Notes: generated by a model not told the origin, from the sequence alone. DNA of 52,389 bases from Enterococcus plantarum (GCF_001730295.1 NZ_MIKA01000014.1:1-52389); one strand, 5' to 3'; shown: positions 36,586 through 44,926, counted from the stretch's first letter. Program-made: numbers and translations.

Positions 36586-37701
36586 ATGGAAAAAGAATCA
36601 CAATCGGGAAAAGTCCAAACTGATACATTTTTGGCACAAATTGGGAATCATCAAAACCCAGTGACCGGATCGATCAATACGCCTATTTATTTTTCAACAA
36701 CGTATGAACATCCGACACTAGGTGAGTCGACGGGCTATGATTACACGAGAACTAAAAATCCAACAAGAGAAGTTGTAGAATCTGCATTGGCGGTGTTAGA
36801 AAATGGTGCGATTGGTTTAGCAACTAGCTCAGGAATGAGTGCCGTCCAATTAGTCCTTAGCCAATTTCCTGTTGGGAGTCAAATTATCGCATCTAGAGAT
36901 TTATATGGCGGTAGTTACCGTTATTTTAAAGAGTTAGAAACGCAAGGAATCTATCAATTTATTTATGTTGATGACGAAGCTGGTTTTGAACGAGAAATTT
37001 CGGACCAAACGGCAGCAGTTTTTATTGAAACCCCGACCAATCCTTTGATGAGTGAAGTGTCTATTGAAGAAGTGGCTGTTTTCACAAAGCGACATCAAGC
37101 GCAACTAATTGTTGATAATACATTTTATACGCCATTGATCCAGCGCCCATTAGATTTAGGTGCAGATATCGTTTTGCATAGTGCTACAAAGTACTTAGGT
37201 GGTCATAACGATTTACTGGCAGGTGCTGTAATAGCTCGGTCACAAGAAGTCGGAGAGCGATTGGCATTTAGTCTAAACACTACTGGTGCAGTTTTGTCTC
37301 CATTTGATTGTTGGTTACTGATCAGAGGAATGAAAACTCTAGCGTTACGGATGGAAAGACATGAAAAAAATGCGCAATCTGCGGTGGCGTATTTAAAAAC
37401 CAGCTCATATGTCAAGGAAGTGATGTATCCAGGTCGTGGTGGAATGCTGAGTTTTAAACTAAAGGATCACGAAAAGATCAAAGACTTTTTACGAAACTTG
37501 TCGATTTTTACTTTTGCAGAAAGTTTGGGTGGAGTTGAAAGCTTAATTACGTATCCAACAACGCAAACGCATGCTGATATTCCAAAAGAGCTAAGAGAGT
37601 CGTACGGATTAACACCTGATTTATTGAGGATCTCGACAGGAATTGAAGCCAGTGAGGATTTGATTGAAGATTTGAAACAAGCATTTGAATCGTTAAATTA
37701 A
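36586..37701 (+). CDS. Cystathionine gamma-synthase / O-acetylhomoserine thiolyase (MetI-like)
   Basis: The 371-residue PLP enzyme belongs to the Cys/Met metabolism family. SATKYLGGHNDLLAG contains the Schiff-base Lys, with TSSGMSAVQ and VIETPTNPLM-type segments (FIETPTNPLMSE) around the cofactor. It is closest in my reading to Bacillus MetI, which joins Cys or sulfide to O-acetylhomoserine in methionine synthesis; a cystathionine lyase role cannot be excluded from sequence. It stands alone without a visible S-box or T-box upstream. The AUG follows GAGGGGAA. Confidence 0.85.
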   Translation: MEKESQSGKVQTDTFLAQIGNHQNPVTGSINTPIYFSTTYEHPTLGESTGYDYTRTKNPTREVVESALAVLENGAIGLATSSGMSAVQLVLSQFPVGSQIIASRDLYGGSYRYFKELETQGIYQFIYVDDEAGFEREISDQTAAVFIETPTNPLMSEVSIEEVAVFTKRHQAQLIVDNTFYTPLIQRPLDLGADIVLHSATKYLGGHNDLLAGAVIARSQEVGERLAFSLNTTGAVLSPFDCWLLIRGMKTLALRMERHEKNAQSAVAYLKTSSYVKEVMYPGRGGMLSFKLKDHEKIKDFLRNLSIFTFAESLGGVESLITYPTTQTHADIPKELRESYGLTPDLLRISTGIEASEDLIEDLKQAFESLN

Positions 37702-37722
37702 AAATGAGAATAATACGTAATA

Positions 37723-37750
37723 GAGGCTGGGATGTCCCAGCCTCAGTTTA
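37723..37750. terminator. Hairpin between metI-like and lipid kinase genes
   Basis: A perfect 10-bp palindrome (GAGGCTGGGA, two-base loop) lies between convergent genes and is followed by a weak T run. Its GGCTGGGA core resembles the arms of the dispersed repeat that borders the IS110 copies. Confidence 0.7.
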
Positions 37751-37756
37751 ATGTAC

Positions 37757-38716
37757 CTAGAACCAAAATAATCTCGTTTCAGTTCCAAAAGAAATATCAG
37801 TACTTCTCTCCCCTAAAATTTCACCATCGGCATGAACATATTCAGGAAACGTTGAAACGATTCGAAATTTGCTGGATTGAAAGTGATGAAAGTATTTTGA
37901 ATGCATCTGTTTTTTTCGAAGTAATAATAAAATCAGCCAGAAAATTTTAAACATGTTGATACGTTCGACCAAGACAAAATCCAGAACAGGTTTGCGTGGA
38001 TCAGCCATTGGCGCAATCGGCACGCCACCGCCAAAATAAGGGTGTTTTGTTACTGTACATAGAAAAGCGCGATCAAATTCAACATTTTTACCATTGACCT
38101 CAACAAGAATCGGGAAGCCTTTTTGAGTGAATAATACCTTTAAAATAGAAAAAATATAAGATAAAGACCCCATATTGAATTTGTTTAAAGCACTTTTTGA
38201 CGCAGATGTATTGGCTGCATTGACAATTGCTGCGTCTAAGCCAATACCGATATTATTAACCGCAAGTCCTACTTCATCTTGTATCGATTCAGCATATGTA
38301 ATAATTTGGATTTCTTGCGGTGTCTCAGCCTTTAGTAATTGGAAAAAAGCTTTTTCAGCTTGTTTAGCAATCCCCGCACCACGGGCAAAATCATTTCCTG
38401 AACCACATGGAATATAGCCGATAGGAATTTTGGAATCAAAGGACAATAAAGCATTGGTGACGCTATGCAAAGTACCATCTCCACCTAGAACTACTAGAAG
38501 TGGAAAAGTACTAATTTCCAAATCATTGCTCCAAGGAATCAGTGTATTCTGTGCTAAAGTTTGAACGATTTCTCTTTCGTGTCCAGCGTGATCTGTATAG
38601 AAAGTTGTATATTCAATGTGGGCAGTATGCATTTGTTTGATAATCTTTTCGGCAACTTTGCCTCCAGTACCGCCACCAGCATTTTCATTGATGACGAGAT
38701 AATAATGTTTCTTCAT
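37757..38716 (-). CDS. Diacylglycerol kinase-family lipid kinase (YegS/BmrU/DgkB type)
   Basis: The 319-residue protein has the soluble lipid-kinase signature: NENAGGGTGGKVAEK (phosphate loop), VVLGGDGTLHSVTNAL and IPCGSGNDFARG. It phosphorylates diacylglycerol or a related lipid at the membrane face, recycling diacylglycerol from lipoteichoic acid synthesis if it is DgkB-like. The C-terminal beta domain ends with HADGEILG. I use the ATG at 38716, 6 bases past AAGGAGG; an upstream frame to 38755 has no binding site. Confidence 0.87.
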   Translation of the reverse strand: MKKHYYLVINENAGGGTGGKVAEKIIKQMHTAHIEYTTFYTDHAGHEREIVQTLAQNTLIPWSNDLEISTFPLLVVLGGDGTLHSVTNALLSFDSKIPIGYIPCGSGNDFARGAGIAKQAEKAFFQLLKAETPQEIQIITYAESIQDEVGLAVNNIGIGLDAAIVNAANTSASKSALNKFNMGSLSYIFSILKVLFTQKGFPILVEVNGKNVEFDRAFLCTVTKHPYFGGGVPIAPMADPRKPVLDFVLVERINMFKIFWLILLLLRKKQMHSKYFHHFQSSKFRIVSTFPEYVHADGEILGERSTDISFGTETRLFWF

Positions 38717-38844
38717 TTCTTTCCTCCTTGTACAAAGTCTTATTATAACAGACATGTGAAAAATTAAGAATGGTGGATGCTTGAAAAAACAAAATCAAAA
38801 TAAGAAATAACTTGTTGAAAGATTAAAAAAAAGCGGACTTATCA

Positions 38845-38873
38845 TTGTGAAACGATCAATTATGAGATATAAT
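38845..38873 (+). promoter_or_regulatory. Sigma-A promoter of queT
   Basis: TTGTGA (38845-38850) and a perfect TATAAT (38868-38873) are 17 bases apart; the transcript would start just before the riboswitch. Confidence 0.7.
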
Positions 38874-38907
38874 GCCTACGTATCATTTTTTGAGGGAAAA
38901 TCTTCCT

Positions 38908-38949
38908 CGACAAGGTTCATCAACCATCCCTTGTAAAAAAACTCGGAGA
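38908..38949 (+). promoter_or_regulatory. Putative preQ1-I riboswitch
   Basis: The stem ACAAGG (38910-38915) pairs with CCTTGT (38929-38934) around a 13-base loop starting TTC, with a C immediately 5' of the second arm, then an A-rich tail AAAAAAACT and a GGAG purine run. This is the P1-loop-A-tract order of preQ1 class I aptamers, and it lies between promoter and start of queT. The loop-tail pairing (P2) is not clear, so it may be a loop variant. A second small hairpin (GAGG/CCTC, 38892-38908) lies just upstream. Ligand binding would probably limit translation. Confidence 0.6.
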
Positions 38950-38963
38950 AAGAAGGGGAGACT

Positions 38964-39470
38964 ATGCAATATACTGTTTCAACAAACAGTAAGGTAAAAG
39001 CAATTACCATGAATGGTATTGTAATGGCGTTATATCTTGGCTTAACGATTTTAGTAGCACCCGTTTCGTCAGGACCAATCCAATTTAGAATTTCTGAAAG
39101 TCTGAATCACTTAGTTGTTTTCAATCGGAAATTGATGTGGGGCGTTTTAGGTGGAGTCGTTGTCTATAATTTTTTCTTTGGCTTTGGTGCTATGGATGCC
39201 CTGTATGGCGGCCTACAATCCTTTATTTCGCTAGGGCTAACTGCCTTATTACAAAAAAGAGTCCCTAATGTTATCGCACGTTTAGCATTGAATACCTTGT
39301 TTTTCACTGCAACCATGTGCATTATTGCATTTATGCTGGCACCAGCTGGCGGAGCAGCCTTTTGGGGGAACTACGCAACACTAGCACTAAGTGAATTTGC
39401 GACTATGGCGGTAGCTGCACCGATTATGTACTGGATCAATAAATCCGTTCACTTTGAAAAACGACTTTAA
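38964..39470 (+). CDS. queT: QueT, queuosine-precursor ECF transporter substrate-binding subunit
   Basis: The 168-residue integral membrane protein has five or six predicted helices. KVKAITMNGIVMALYLGLTIL, FRISESLNHLVVFNRKLMWGVLGG and ALYGGLQSFISL match the QueT family, S components of energy-coupling-factor importers for preQ1 or related queuosine precursors. The shared ECF ATPases are not in the window. The ATG follows GAAGGGGAG. The putative preQ1 riboswitch upstream supports substrate and regulation, and the gene is followed by its own terminator. Confidence 0.88.
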   Translation: MQYTVSTNSKVKAITMNGIVMALYLGLTILVAPVSSGPIQFRISESLNHLVVFNRKLMWGVLGGVVVYNFFFGFGAMDALYGGLQSFISLGLTALLQKRVPNVIARLALNTLFFTATMCIIAFMLAPAGGAAFWGNYATLALSEFATMAVAAPIMYWINKSVHFEKRL

Positions 39471-39498
39471 TCAATAATGAAGTGTCATAAGTATTTAT

Positions 39499-39556
39499 TT
39501 TTAAGAGACTGATTCAAGACAACTATCGTTTTGATTCTGTCTCTTAAAGTTTTTTA
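39499..39556 (+). terminator. Terminator of queT
   Basis: TTTAAGAGAC pairs with GTCTCTTAAA in a long stem with two mismatches, followed by TTTTTT. Confidence 0.75.
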
Positions 39557-39574
39557 ACCAATTTCATGAAAAAC

Positions 39575-39603
39575 TTTACTGTTCCTGTAGAATAAATTAT
39601 GAT
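39575..39603 (+). promoter_or_regulatory. Candidate promoter of the FemABX gene
   Basis: TTTACT and TATGAT are 17 bases apart and lie 41 bases before the start codon. Confidence 0.45.
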
Positions 39604-39643
39604 ATGGTAATACAGAAGCAAAAATGTAGAGGAGTTTTCTATA

Positions 39644-40849
39644 ATGTTTGAATTTAAAATTGGCATTGATGCCAAAGAACACGATAAATTTGTGGAACAT
39701 CATCCCTTATGCAATTTATTACAATCGTCTGCATGGGCTAAAGTGAAAGATAACTGGGGATCTGAAATCGTTGGGGTGTACGAAAATGGGACTTTAGTGG
39801 CCTCAAGTTTGGTTTTGATTCGACCATTACCAATGAAATTTTCAATGCTCTATACACCACGTGGTCCAATCATGGATTACACAAATGCAGAACTTGTTGC
39901 ATTCTTTTTTAAAGAACTAAAGAAATTCGGTAAGAAAAAACGTGCATTGTTTGTAAAAATGGACCCAACTGTTCACTATAAAGATTTTCATTTAGGCGAA
40001 GAGCAAACCATCGATCCAATGGCCCAATCGATCATCGAGAATATGATCTCAAGTGGTGCGAAACATCAAGGATTGACGATGGCAATGGATGCGACCATCC
40101 AACCACGTTTTCAAGCCAATATCTATAAAGAAGATTTCAGTGAAGAACAATTGTCAAAAAGCACAAAGAAAATGATGAAACAAGCTCAGAAAAAAGGGGT
40201 CACTGTTAAGATGGGGCACACTGAGTTAGTGGATGATTTTGCTAAAGTTATTGAATTAACGACAGAGCGTCAAAATATCTCGCTTAGAAATAGTGATTAT
40301 TTTAAAAAGCTATTGAAAATTTATCCTGAAAATTCTTTTATAATGTTAGCGCAAGTAAACTTGAAAGAACGTTATGAAGAAACCAAAATCCGTTTTGAAA
40401 AAAACAAAGAAGATCTGGCGAATTTGAAAGAAAATCAAGTAAAAAAACGTCATAACTTAGAAGAACTTGATTTTTCTTTAACACGTGAAATGACTGAACT
40501 CGAAGAAAATATCGCACATTCAGGTGATGTAGCTATTGTTGCTGGAGCGTTAGCAATCACGTTTGGCTCAACGAGTGAAATTCTTTATGCTGGAATGGAT
40601 GATCGTTATAAACGCTATATGCCTGCATATCTTACTTGGTTTGATGCAATCAATGAATGTTTTGAAAGAGGCTGTACATCTTGTAATATGGGTGGGTTAG
40701 AAGGCAGTTTGAGTGATGGTTTGATTAAATTTAAGTCTAATTTCAATCCAACAGTCAATGAATTTATCGGCGAATTTGATTTACCTGTTAATGGCTTGCT
40801 GTTCAAAGCAAGTGAGTATGCGTATAAATTAAAAAAACAGATGAAATAA
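39644..40849 (+). CDS. FemABX-family peptidoglycan aminoacyltransferase
   Basis: The 401-residue cytosolic enzyme transfers amino acids from aminoacyl-tRNA to the Lys side chain of the cell-wall precursor. It has two GNAT-like domains and an inserted coiled-coil arm (about residues 240-290, Lys/Glu-rich), as in FemA/FemX/MurM. LLQSSAWAKVK, YTPRGPIMDY and YKRYMPAYLTWFDAI are family segments, and YAYKLKKQMK ends the protein. In enterococci related enzymes (BppA1/BppA2) build the L-Ala-L-Ala cross-bridge; which step this one does is not decidable here. TAGAGGAG precedes the ATG. Confidence 0.88.
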   Translation: MFEFKIGIDAKEHDKFVEHHPLCNLLQSSAWAKVKDNWGSEIVGVYENGTLVASSLVLIRPLPMKFSMLYTPRGPIMDYTNAELVAFFFKELKKFGKKKRALFVKMDPTVHYKDFHLGEEQTIDPMAQSIIENMISSGAKHQGLTMAMDATIQPRFQANIYKEDFSEEQLSKSTKKMMKQAQKKGVTVKMGHTELVDDFAKVIELTTERQNISLRNSDYFKKLLKIYPENSFIMLAQVNLKERYEETKIRFEKNKEDLANLKENQVKKRHNLEELDFSLTREMTELEENIAHSGDVAIVAGALAITFGSTSEILYAGMDDRYKRYMPAYLTWFDAINECFERGCTSCNMGGLEGSLSDGLIKFKSNFNPTVNEFIGEFDLPVNGLLFKASEYAYKLKKQMK

Positions 40850-40887
40850 AAAAGATTGGAGCAGTTAAAACGGCTCCAATCTTTTTT
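40848..40887. terminator. Bidirectional terminator between FemABX and ECF S-component genes
   Basis: AAAAAAGATTGGAGC pairs perfectly with GCTCCAATCTTTTTT around a 10-nt loop. Confidence 0.9.
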
Positions 40888-41530
40888 ATAGTTTTTGTGT
40901 CGCATTATTTTTTACTAATCGTAATAACACAGAGGTCACTCCAACTGTTGCAACAGCCGCAACGATTGCTTCCACAACACCGCTAGTAAAAATAACTGTT
41001 AATATAGCTGTATAAATTGCTGTACCGCTAGCACCGATACTTTGTGCATAAGAATCTTTAAAGAGAAAATAAATCAAATTCATTACGAGAATCGTGTTTG
41101 TTGCGGAGCCTAGAAAACCTGCTATAAACAAACTAAACGTTTGAGAAGTTGGTTTGTTTTTCGTGAGCTTCTTTAATCCCATAAAGACAAAATAAGGAAC
41201 AATTCCAATCAAAATTCTTGGCACCATGGCAACGATGATCGCTTTAAAACTACCTTGGTCCGTTCCAATAACAGGGATAAACGGTGAAAAAACAAATGAC
41301 AGAGGCGACAAAATGATGGTACTTCGGATCATACTGATGATACCAAAAACGCCTCCTAAAAAAGCACCGATTCTTGGGCCTAAAACAATTGAAGCGATGA
41401 TTACTGGAATGTGCATCGTGGTTGCATTGATCGGTCCAATTGGAATAAAGCCTAAAAAAGGAACCGCAGACAATAAAATCAAGATCGCTAAAAACATAGC
41501 GGTTAATGTGAATGTTTTTGTGTTTTTCAT
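40886..41530 (-). CDS. ECF transporter S component, probably for pantothenate or a precursor
   Basis: The 214-residue protein has about six membrane helices. The AxxxA-rich first helix (MFLAILILLSAVP), GPINATTMHIPVIIASIVLGPRIGAFLGGVFG and the conserved loops are typical of S components that use the shared ECF module. It lies 16 bases downstream of coaC on the same strand, with RBS GAGGAG, forming coaB-coaC-S component. That linkage to coenzyme A synthesis implies pantothenate uptake (PanT-like); it is inference from context, not from binding residues. Confidence 0.8.
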   Translation of the reverse strand: MKNTKTFTLTAMFLAILILLSAVPFLGFIPIGPINATTMHIPVIIASIVLGPRIGAFLGGVFGIISMIRSTIILSPLSFVFSPFIPVIGTDQGSFKAIIVAMVPRILIGIVPYFVFMGLKKLTKNKPTSQTFSLFIAGFLGSATNTILVMNLIYFLFKDSYAQSIGASGTAIYTAILTVIFTSGVVEAIVAAVATVGVTSVLLRLVKNNATQKL

Positions 41531-41546
41531 AAATGACTCCTCAAAA

Positions 41547-42089
41547 TTATTTCGTTAATACGTCATTGATTGTAGCAACGATCTCTTCAACTGTTGCAAG
41601 AGCGCCGCGACCAAAATCACCACAAGCTAATAATGCTTCTCGGGGATCGATTTCATGATACCCAACTTTTTTTAGAGTTGCTATGTTTCGCTGTGTGATC
41701 GGATTTTGATACATATAAGTATTCATTGCTGGTGCAATAAATTTAGGTACGTCCTCTTTTAAAGCTAAAGCGACAGTAGAAAGCATATCATCTGCAATAC
41801 CGTTAGCTAGTTTAGCTAAACTATTAGCTGACGCTGGAGCAACTAAAAAAAGATCAGCTTTTTTTGCCAATTCGATATGATTGATTTTTTCAGGTGCGAT
41901 TTCTTCCATAACGTCTGTATGAACTGGATTTTTTGACAAAGACTGCAATGTCAATGGCGTGATAAATTTTGTGCTATTGGTGGTCATGATTACATCGACA
42001 TTGTAACCTAATTTAGTTAATTGGCTAGTGATGTCAGCTGCTTTATAGGCAGAAATGCTACCGGAAATACCTAATAAGATTGTTTTCAT
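41547..42089 (-). CDS. coaC: Phosphopantothenoylcysteine decarboxylase
   Basis: The 180-residue flavoprotein makes 4'-phosphopantetheine from phosphopantothenoylcysteine. It begins MKTILLGISGSISAYKA; the catalytic His is in NHIELAKKADLFLVAPASAN, PAMNTYMYQNP is the PXMNXXMW-type motif, and the Cys is in LLACGDFGRGAL. It is separate from CoaB, as in streptococci and enterococci, rather than the usual fused Dfp. Two adjacent ATGs overlap the coaB stop (ATGATGA-like junction); I use the second, 8 bases past GGAGG that lies inside coaB. Translation is coupled to coaB. Confidence 0.92.
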   Translation of the reverse strand: MKTILLGISGSISAYKAADITSQLTKLGYNVDVIMTTNSTKFITPLTLQSLSKNPVHTDVMEEIAPEKINHIELAKKADLFLVAPASANSLAKLANGIADDMLSTVALALKEDVPKFIAPAMNTYMYQNPITQRNIATLKKVGYHEIDPREALLACGDFGRGALATVEEIVATINDVLTK

Positions 42090-42859
42090 CATTGGTTCCT
42101 CCATTTTTCTTCAACCTTTTTCACGATTAATTGGGCAATTTCTTTTTTTGTCTGAGCAGTTTCTGTTTGCCCCAAGGCGTCGATCAAAATTCCTTTATGT
42201 TGGCTGCCCTGAATCTCTTCAAGGTCATTGGCTAAAACCAAATCGCAGTTGTTTTTAATTAAGATCGATTGTCCCACGCGAATCAATTCTTCGGTAGAAA
42301 CACCAACTAATAATTTGAAACCAACAAGAACCGCGTGTGGTTGTTGCTTTCGCAGCATTGCAATTATTTTAGGGTTTTTCTTCAAAAAAAGCAAGAGGCG
42401 ATCAGTTCCAGAAGGAATTTTTTTTTCTTGTTGAATCGTTTTACCGATTTCATCTAAACTGCGATACAGTGTTTCTCTTAAATCTGTTGCATCAGGTAAG
42501 TGCCCATCTGCCGTTAATTTAGCTGCAAGTTTTTCAATGAAAAGATCTTCCGAAAGGGTTGTTTCAGTCGTAAAGTCACTAACCGCCATACTGTGAATGA
42601 TCCCATCAAATTTCTGGTGGTCAAACTGTTCAAGTAAAGTCGTTTCTAGTTCTTTTGTAGAGTCGATTTCAATAATAGTTAAGTTTGATTCTTTCTTAGG
42701 TTGGACAGCTTGAGGTGTAGTAATGTAAGTAACACGATGACCTTGTGCTAAGAACAGTTCACCGATTTCTTTTCCTAAACGTCCTGTTGAGTGATTCGTG
42801 ATTGAACGGACAGTATCAATTTTTTCAGAAGTTCCACCTGCTGTGATTAAAATATTCAT
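42089..42859 (-). CDS. coaB: Phosphopantothenate--cysteine ligase
   Basis: The 256-residue enzyme joins phosphopantothenate to cysteine. MNILITAGGTSEKIDTVRSITNHSTGRLGKEI contains the Rossmann-like glycine loop and NHSTG, which is diagnostic of CoaB; KLTADG and LVGFKLLVG lie in the middle, and DLVLANDLEEI is the second ligase motif. The nucleotide choice (CTP or ATP) is not certain for the monofunctional type. It heads the operon with coaC and the ECF S component. It starts 15 bases after the quinone oxidoreductase gene, which may therefore be co-transcribed. Confidence 0.92.
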   Translation of the reverse strand: MNILITAGGTSEKIDTVRSITNHSTGRLGKEIGELFLAQGHRVTYITTPQAVQPKKESNLTIIEIDSTKELETTLLEQFDHQKFDGIIHSMAVSDFTTETTLSEDLFIEKLAAKLTADGHLPDATDLRETLYRSLDEIGKTIQQEKKIPSGTDRLLLFLKKNPKIIAMLRKQQPHAVLVGFKLLVGVSTEELIRVGQSILIKNNCDLVLANDLEEIQGSQHKGILIDALGQTETAQTKKEIAQLIVKKVEEKWRNQ

Positions 42860-42874
42860 TTATGGGTTGCTCCT

Positions 42875-43867
42875 TTAGCTTATTTTAACAATCGTACGGC
42901 CAACGTGAGTGCCAGCTTGTAATTGTTCTAAGGTTTGAGGTAGGGCTTGTAGAGTGATCTCATTGACCAGTTCATGATGACAAACATTTAAATCGGTAGC
43001 TAAACGTTGCCAAATAGCTAGACGTTGTTTCATGGGCACATTAACTGAATCAATTCCAAGTAGATTCGCCCCTCTTAAGATAAACGGTAAAACAGTTGTA
43101 GTTAATTTGATCCCAGCTGCATTGCCGCACATTGCGATGCAGCCACCATATCGAAGTTGAGGTAATATTGCTGCCAAAATTTCACCACCAACTGTATCGA
43201 TTGCAAAGTCGATCGTTTGTTTTGCTAACGGTTTTATTTTGTCAGGCATAAATTCATTCATTAAAAGCACCCTAGTTGCACCGATTTTTTTTAACGTATC
43301 GATTGCTGATTTTTTCCGACTTAACGCAGTGATATTGTGATAGCCTCTTTTTTTTAGCATCGCGATTGCTAAACTTGCTACACCACCTGAGGCTCCTGTA
43401 ATTAAAATCTCTGCCTCTTTATTTTGCGCTAATCCATGATTTTCAAGTGCTTGTACAGACAAAGCAGCGGTAAAGCCAGCCGTACCAAAAATCATAGCTT
43501 CTTTTAAGCTTAATTCATTAGGCAAAGGAACAATCCAATCACCGGGAACACGAGCGACTTCGGCAAATCCTCCTGTATGGGTTACACCTAGACCGTAACC
43601 AGTGACTAAAACAGGTTGACCTGCTTCAAAGCGATCATCTTTGGAAGATAAAACAGTTCCGCTCAAATCGATTCCAGGAATCATCGGGTAATCACGAATA
43701 ACACCGCCATTTTCTTTGATCGCTAATGAATCTTTATAGTTGACTGAGGAGTAGGCTGTTTTGATGAGCACATCCCCTTTAGATAAGTCATTGAGTGCTA
43801 ATTTTTCTATCGTTGTCGTAACTTGACCATCTATTTCATTAACACGAAATCCAGAAAATTGGTCCAT
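42875..43867 (-). CDS. MDR-family quinone oxidoreductase (YhdH/AcuI/YhfP-like)
   Basis: The 330-residue NADPH-dependent protein of the medium-chain dehydrogenase superfamily lacks zinc ligands. It has VNYKDSLAIKENGGVIRDYPMIPGIDLSG, the NADP loop ITGASGGVASLA, and HVGRTIVKI at the end, closest to YhdH/YhfP/AcuI proteins. AcuI reduces acryloyl-CoA, but activity here could be on other enoyl or quinone substrates. The ATG is behind AGGAGG. It is upstream of coaB on the same strand with a 15-base gap. Confidence 0.85.
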   Translation of the reverse strand: MDQFSGFRVNEIDGQVTTTIEKLALNDLSKGDVLIKTAYSSVNYKDSLAIKENGGVIRDYPMIPGIDLSGTVLSSKDDRFEAGQPVLVTGYGLGVTHTGGFAEVARVPGDWIVPLPNELSLKEAMIFGTAGFTAALSVQALENHGLAQNKEAEILITGASGGVASLAIAMLKKRGYHNITALSRKKSAIDTLKKIGATRVLLMNEFMPDKIKPLAKQTIDFAIDTVGGEILAAILPQLRYGGCIAMCGNAAGIKLTTTVLPFILRGANLLGIDSVNVPMKQRLAIWQRLATDLNVCHHELVNEITLQALPQTLEQLQAGTHVGRTIVKIS

Positions 43868-44048
43868 AAATATCCTCCTTGTATTTAAAAAATTAGGCTA
43901 ACTTTAGTTTAGAGATAGCATGTCTTTTAAACAATTTAGTATGATTGTTACTATCATAACATATTCTCTTTTTATCTTTAGCAAATTCTTCTTGAAGACC
44001 CCTTCTTAATAACCGCAAAATAAGTTAAAATAAGGGAGTCAAGCTTAG

Positions 44049-44076
44049 TTGTCATAAGCTGAAAATATCTTATAGT
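44049..44076 (+). promoter_or_regulatory. Promoter of the ArAE/FUSC-like gene
   Basis: TTGTCA (44049-44054) and TATAGT (44071-44076) are separated by 16 bases, 31 bases before the start. Confidence 0.55.
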
Positions 44077-44107
44077 ATAGTTTTATAACGTTTGAAAGGA
44101 ATATAGT

Positions 44108-44653
44108 TTGGTGAAATTAAAAATTGGTATGCGAACATTTAAAACAGGGTTGAGTGTCTTTTTTTGTATTTTAGTGAGTATCTTGTTAAAACGAGAAACA
44201 TATGTCGTTGCGGCAATTACCACTGTTTTTACGTTAAGAGAAGATATGGAGAATACGCTGAAATATGGTAAGCATCGTATTATTGGCAATGTAATGGGCG
44301 CACTGATGTCGGTTGTTGTGATTGGTGTATTTAATTTGTTAGGTAGAACAGAGCTTGTGCAGTTGATTTTTATTCCTGTAATCATCACTCTGATGATCGC
44401 TTTGTTAGCTACTTTAGGTTACCAAGAAGGAACCGTTGGGGCATGTGCAACTTTGTTGACGATCGTTTTTATGATTCCTGCTGATCGCTCTTATGGTTAT
44501 GCATTTGCTAGAGTAGTAGATAGTTTTATTGGAATGGGGATTGCCTTGTTGGTAAATTACTTGATTCCGTTAAAACTTGATAGAAAAAGGGGTAGCCAAA
44601 CGATAGAAGACAAGGAAGAGGTTGGGGTAGAAGTGGTTAACTCTGAGAAATAA
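44108..44653 (+). CDS. ArAE/FUSC-family membrane protein with a repeat-encoded C-terminal tail
   Basis: The 181-residue protein has about four predicted membrane helices, with KTGLSVFFCILVSILLKRETYVVAAITTVF and the charged loop LREDMENTLKYGKHRIIGN typical of short aromatic acid exporter (ArAE_1/YgaE-type) proteins. The substrate is unknown. Starts: TTG at 44108 (7 bases past AAGGA) or the adjacent GTG at 44111. The last 10 residues (from VGVEVVNSEK) and the stop are encoded by the dispersed repeat that begins at 44621. The tail is hydrophilic and probably dispensable. Confidence 0.75.
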   Translation: MVKLKIGMRTFKTGLSVFFCILVSILLKRETYVVAAITTVFTLREDMENTLKYGKHRIIGNVMGALMSVVVIGVFNLLGRTELVQLIFIPVIITLMIALLATLGYQEGTVGACATLLTIVFMIPADRSYGYAFARVVDSFIGMGIALLVNYLIPLKLDRKRGSQTIEDKEEVGVEVVNSEK

Positions 44654-44739
44654 GAGGAAGTTGCTCCTGCTTCCTCCATTTATCCAGATTGCTTAGGGCT
44701 GGGGTGTGACGAATAGAGTCATGTCCCACCCCTTTTTTT
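44621..44739 (+). repeat. Dispersed intergenic repeat, full copy B
   Basis: It aligns end to end with 18800-18918, sharing GTTGGGG, TTAAC, CTGAGAAATAAGA and a right-hand hairpin with T run. Its first 33 bases are coding (the end of the ArAE/FUSC-like gene). Right-end GTCCCACCCC and left-end GTTGGGG form imperfect terminal inverted repeats. Confidence 0.75.
44701..44739 (+). terminator. Terminator of the ArAE/FUSC-like gene (repeat-borne)
   Basis: GGGGTG (44701-44706) and CACCCC (44727-44732) close an imperfect stem with inner GAC/GTC pairs, followed by seven T residues. Confidence 0.7.
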
Positions 44740-44765
44740 ATTTTGTCAAAATAACTCGATCGATG

Positions 44766-44777
44766 CTAGTATACTAG
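44766..44777. promoter_or_regulatory. Palindromic site, possible operator of the XRE-cupin regulator
   Basis: CTAGTATACTAG is a perfect 12-bp palindrome. Its half GTATACTAG recurs at 44843-44851, over the -10 region of the regulator gene's promoter. Confidence 0.4.
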
Positions 44778-44821
44778 TATGAGATTGAATTAAAAAAATA
44801 CAAAATTATTGTAGAAATTTG

Positions 44822-44849
44822 TTGCTATTTTTTGAAAAATTCGTATACT
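44822..44849 (+). promoter_or_regulatory. Promoter of the XRE-cupin regulator gene
   Basis: TTGCTA (44822-44827) and TATACT (44844-44849) are 16 bases apart. The -10 box is embedded in the second GTATACTAG element, suggesting autoregulation. Confidence 0.5.
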
Positions 44850-44926
44850 AGAAAAAGTAAAATTAAACTTCTAGTTTAGTATTAGCAAACTTTTATATGT
44901 TTTTTTAAAAGAAATGAGGTGGTCTG

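Noticed and set aside
37732-37950. 72-residue plus-strand frame downstream of the MetI-like gene
   Set aside because: It starts inside the terminator hairpin and is antisense to the lipid kinase gene.
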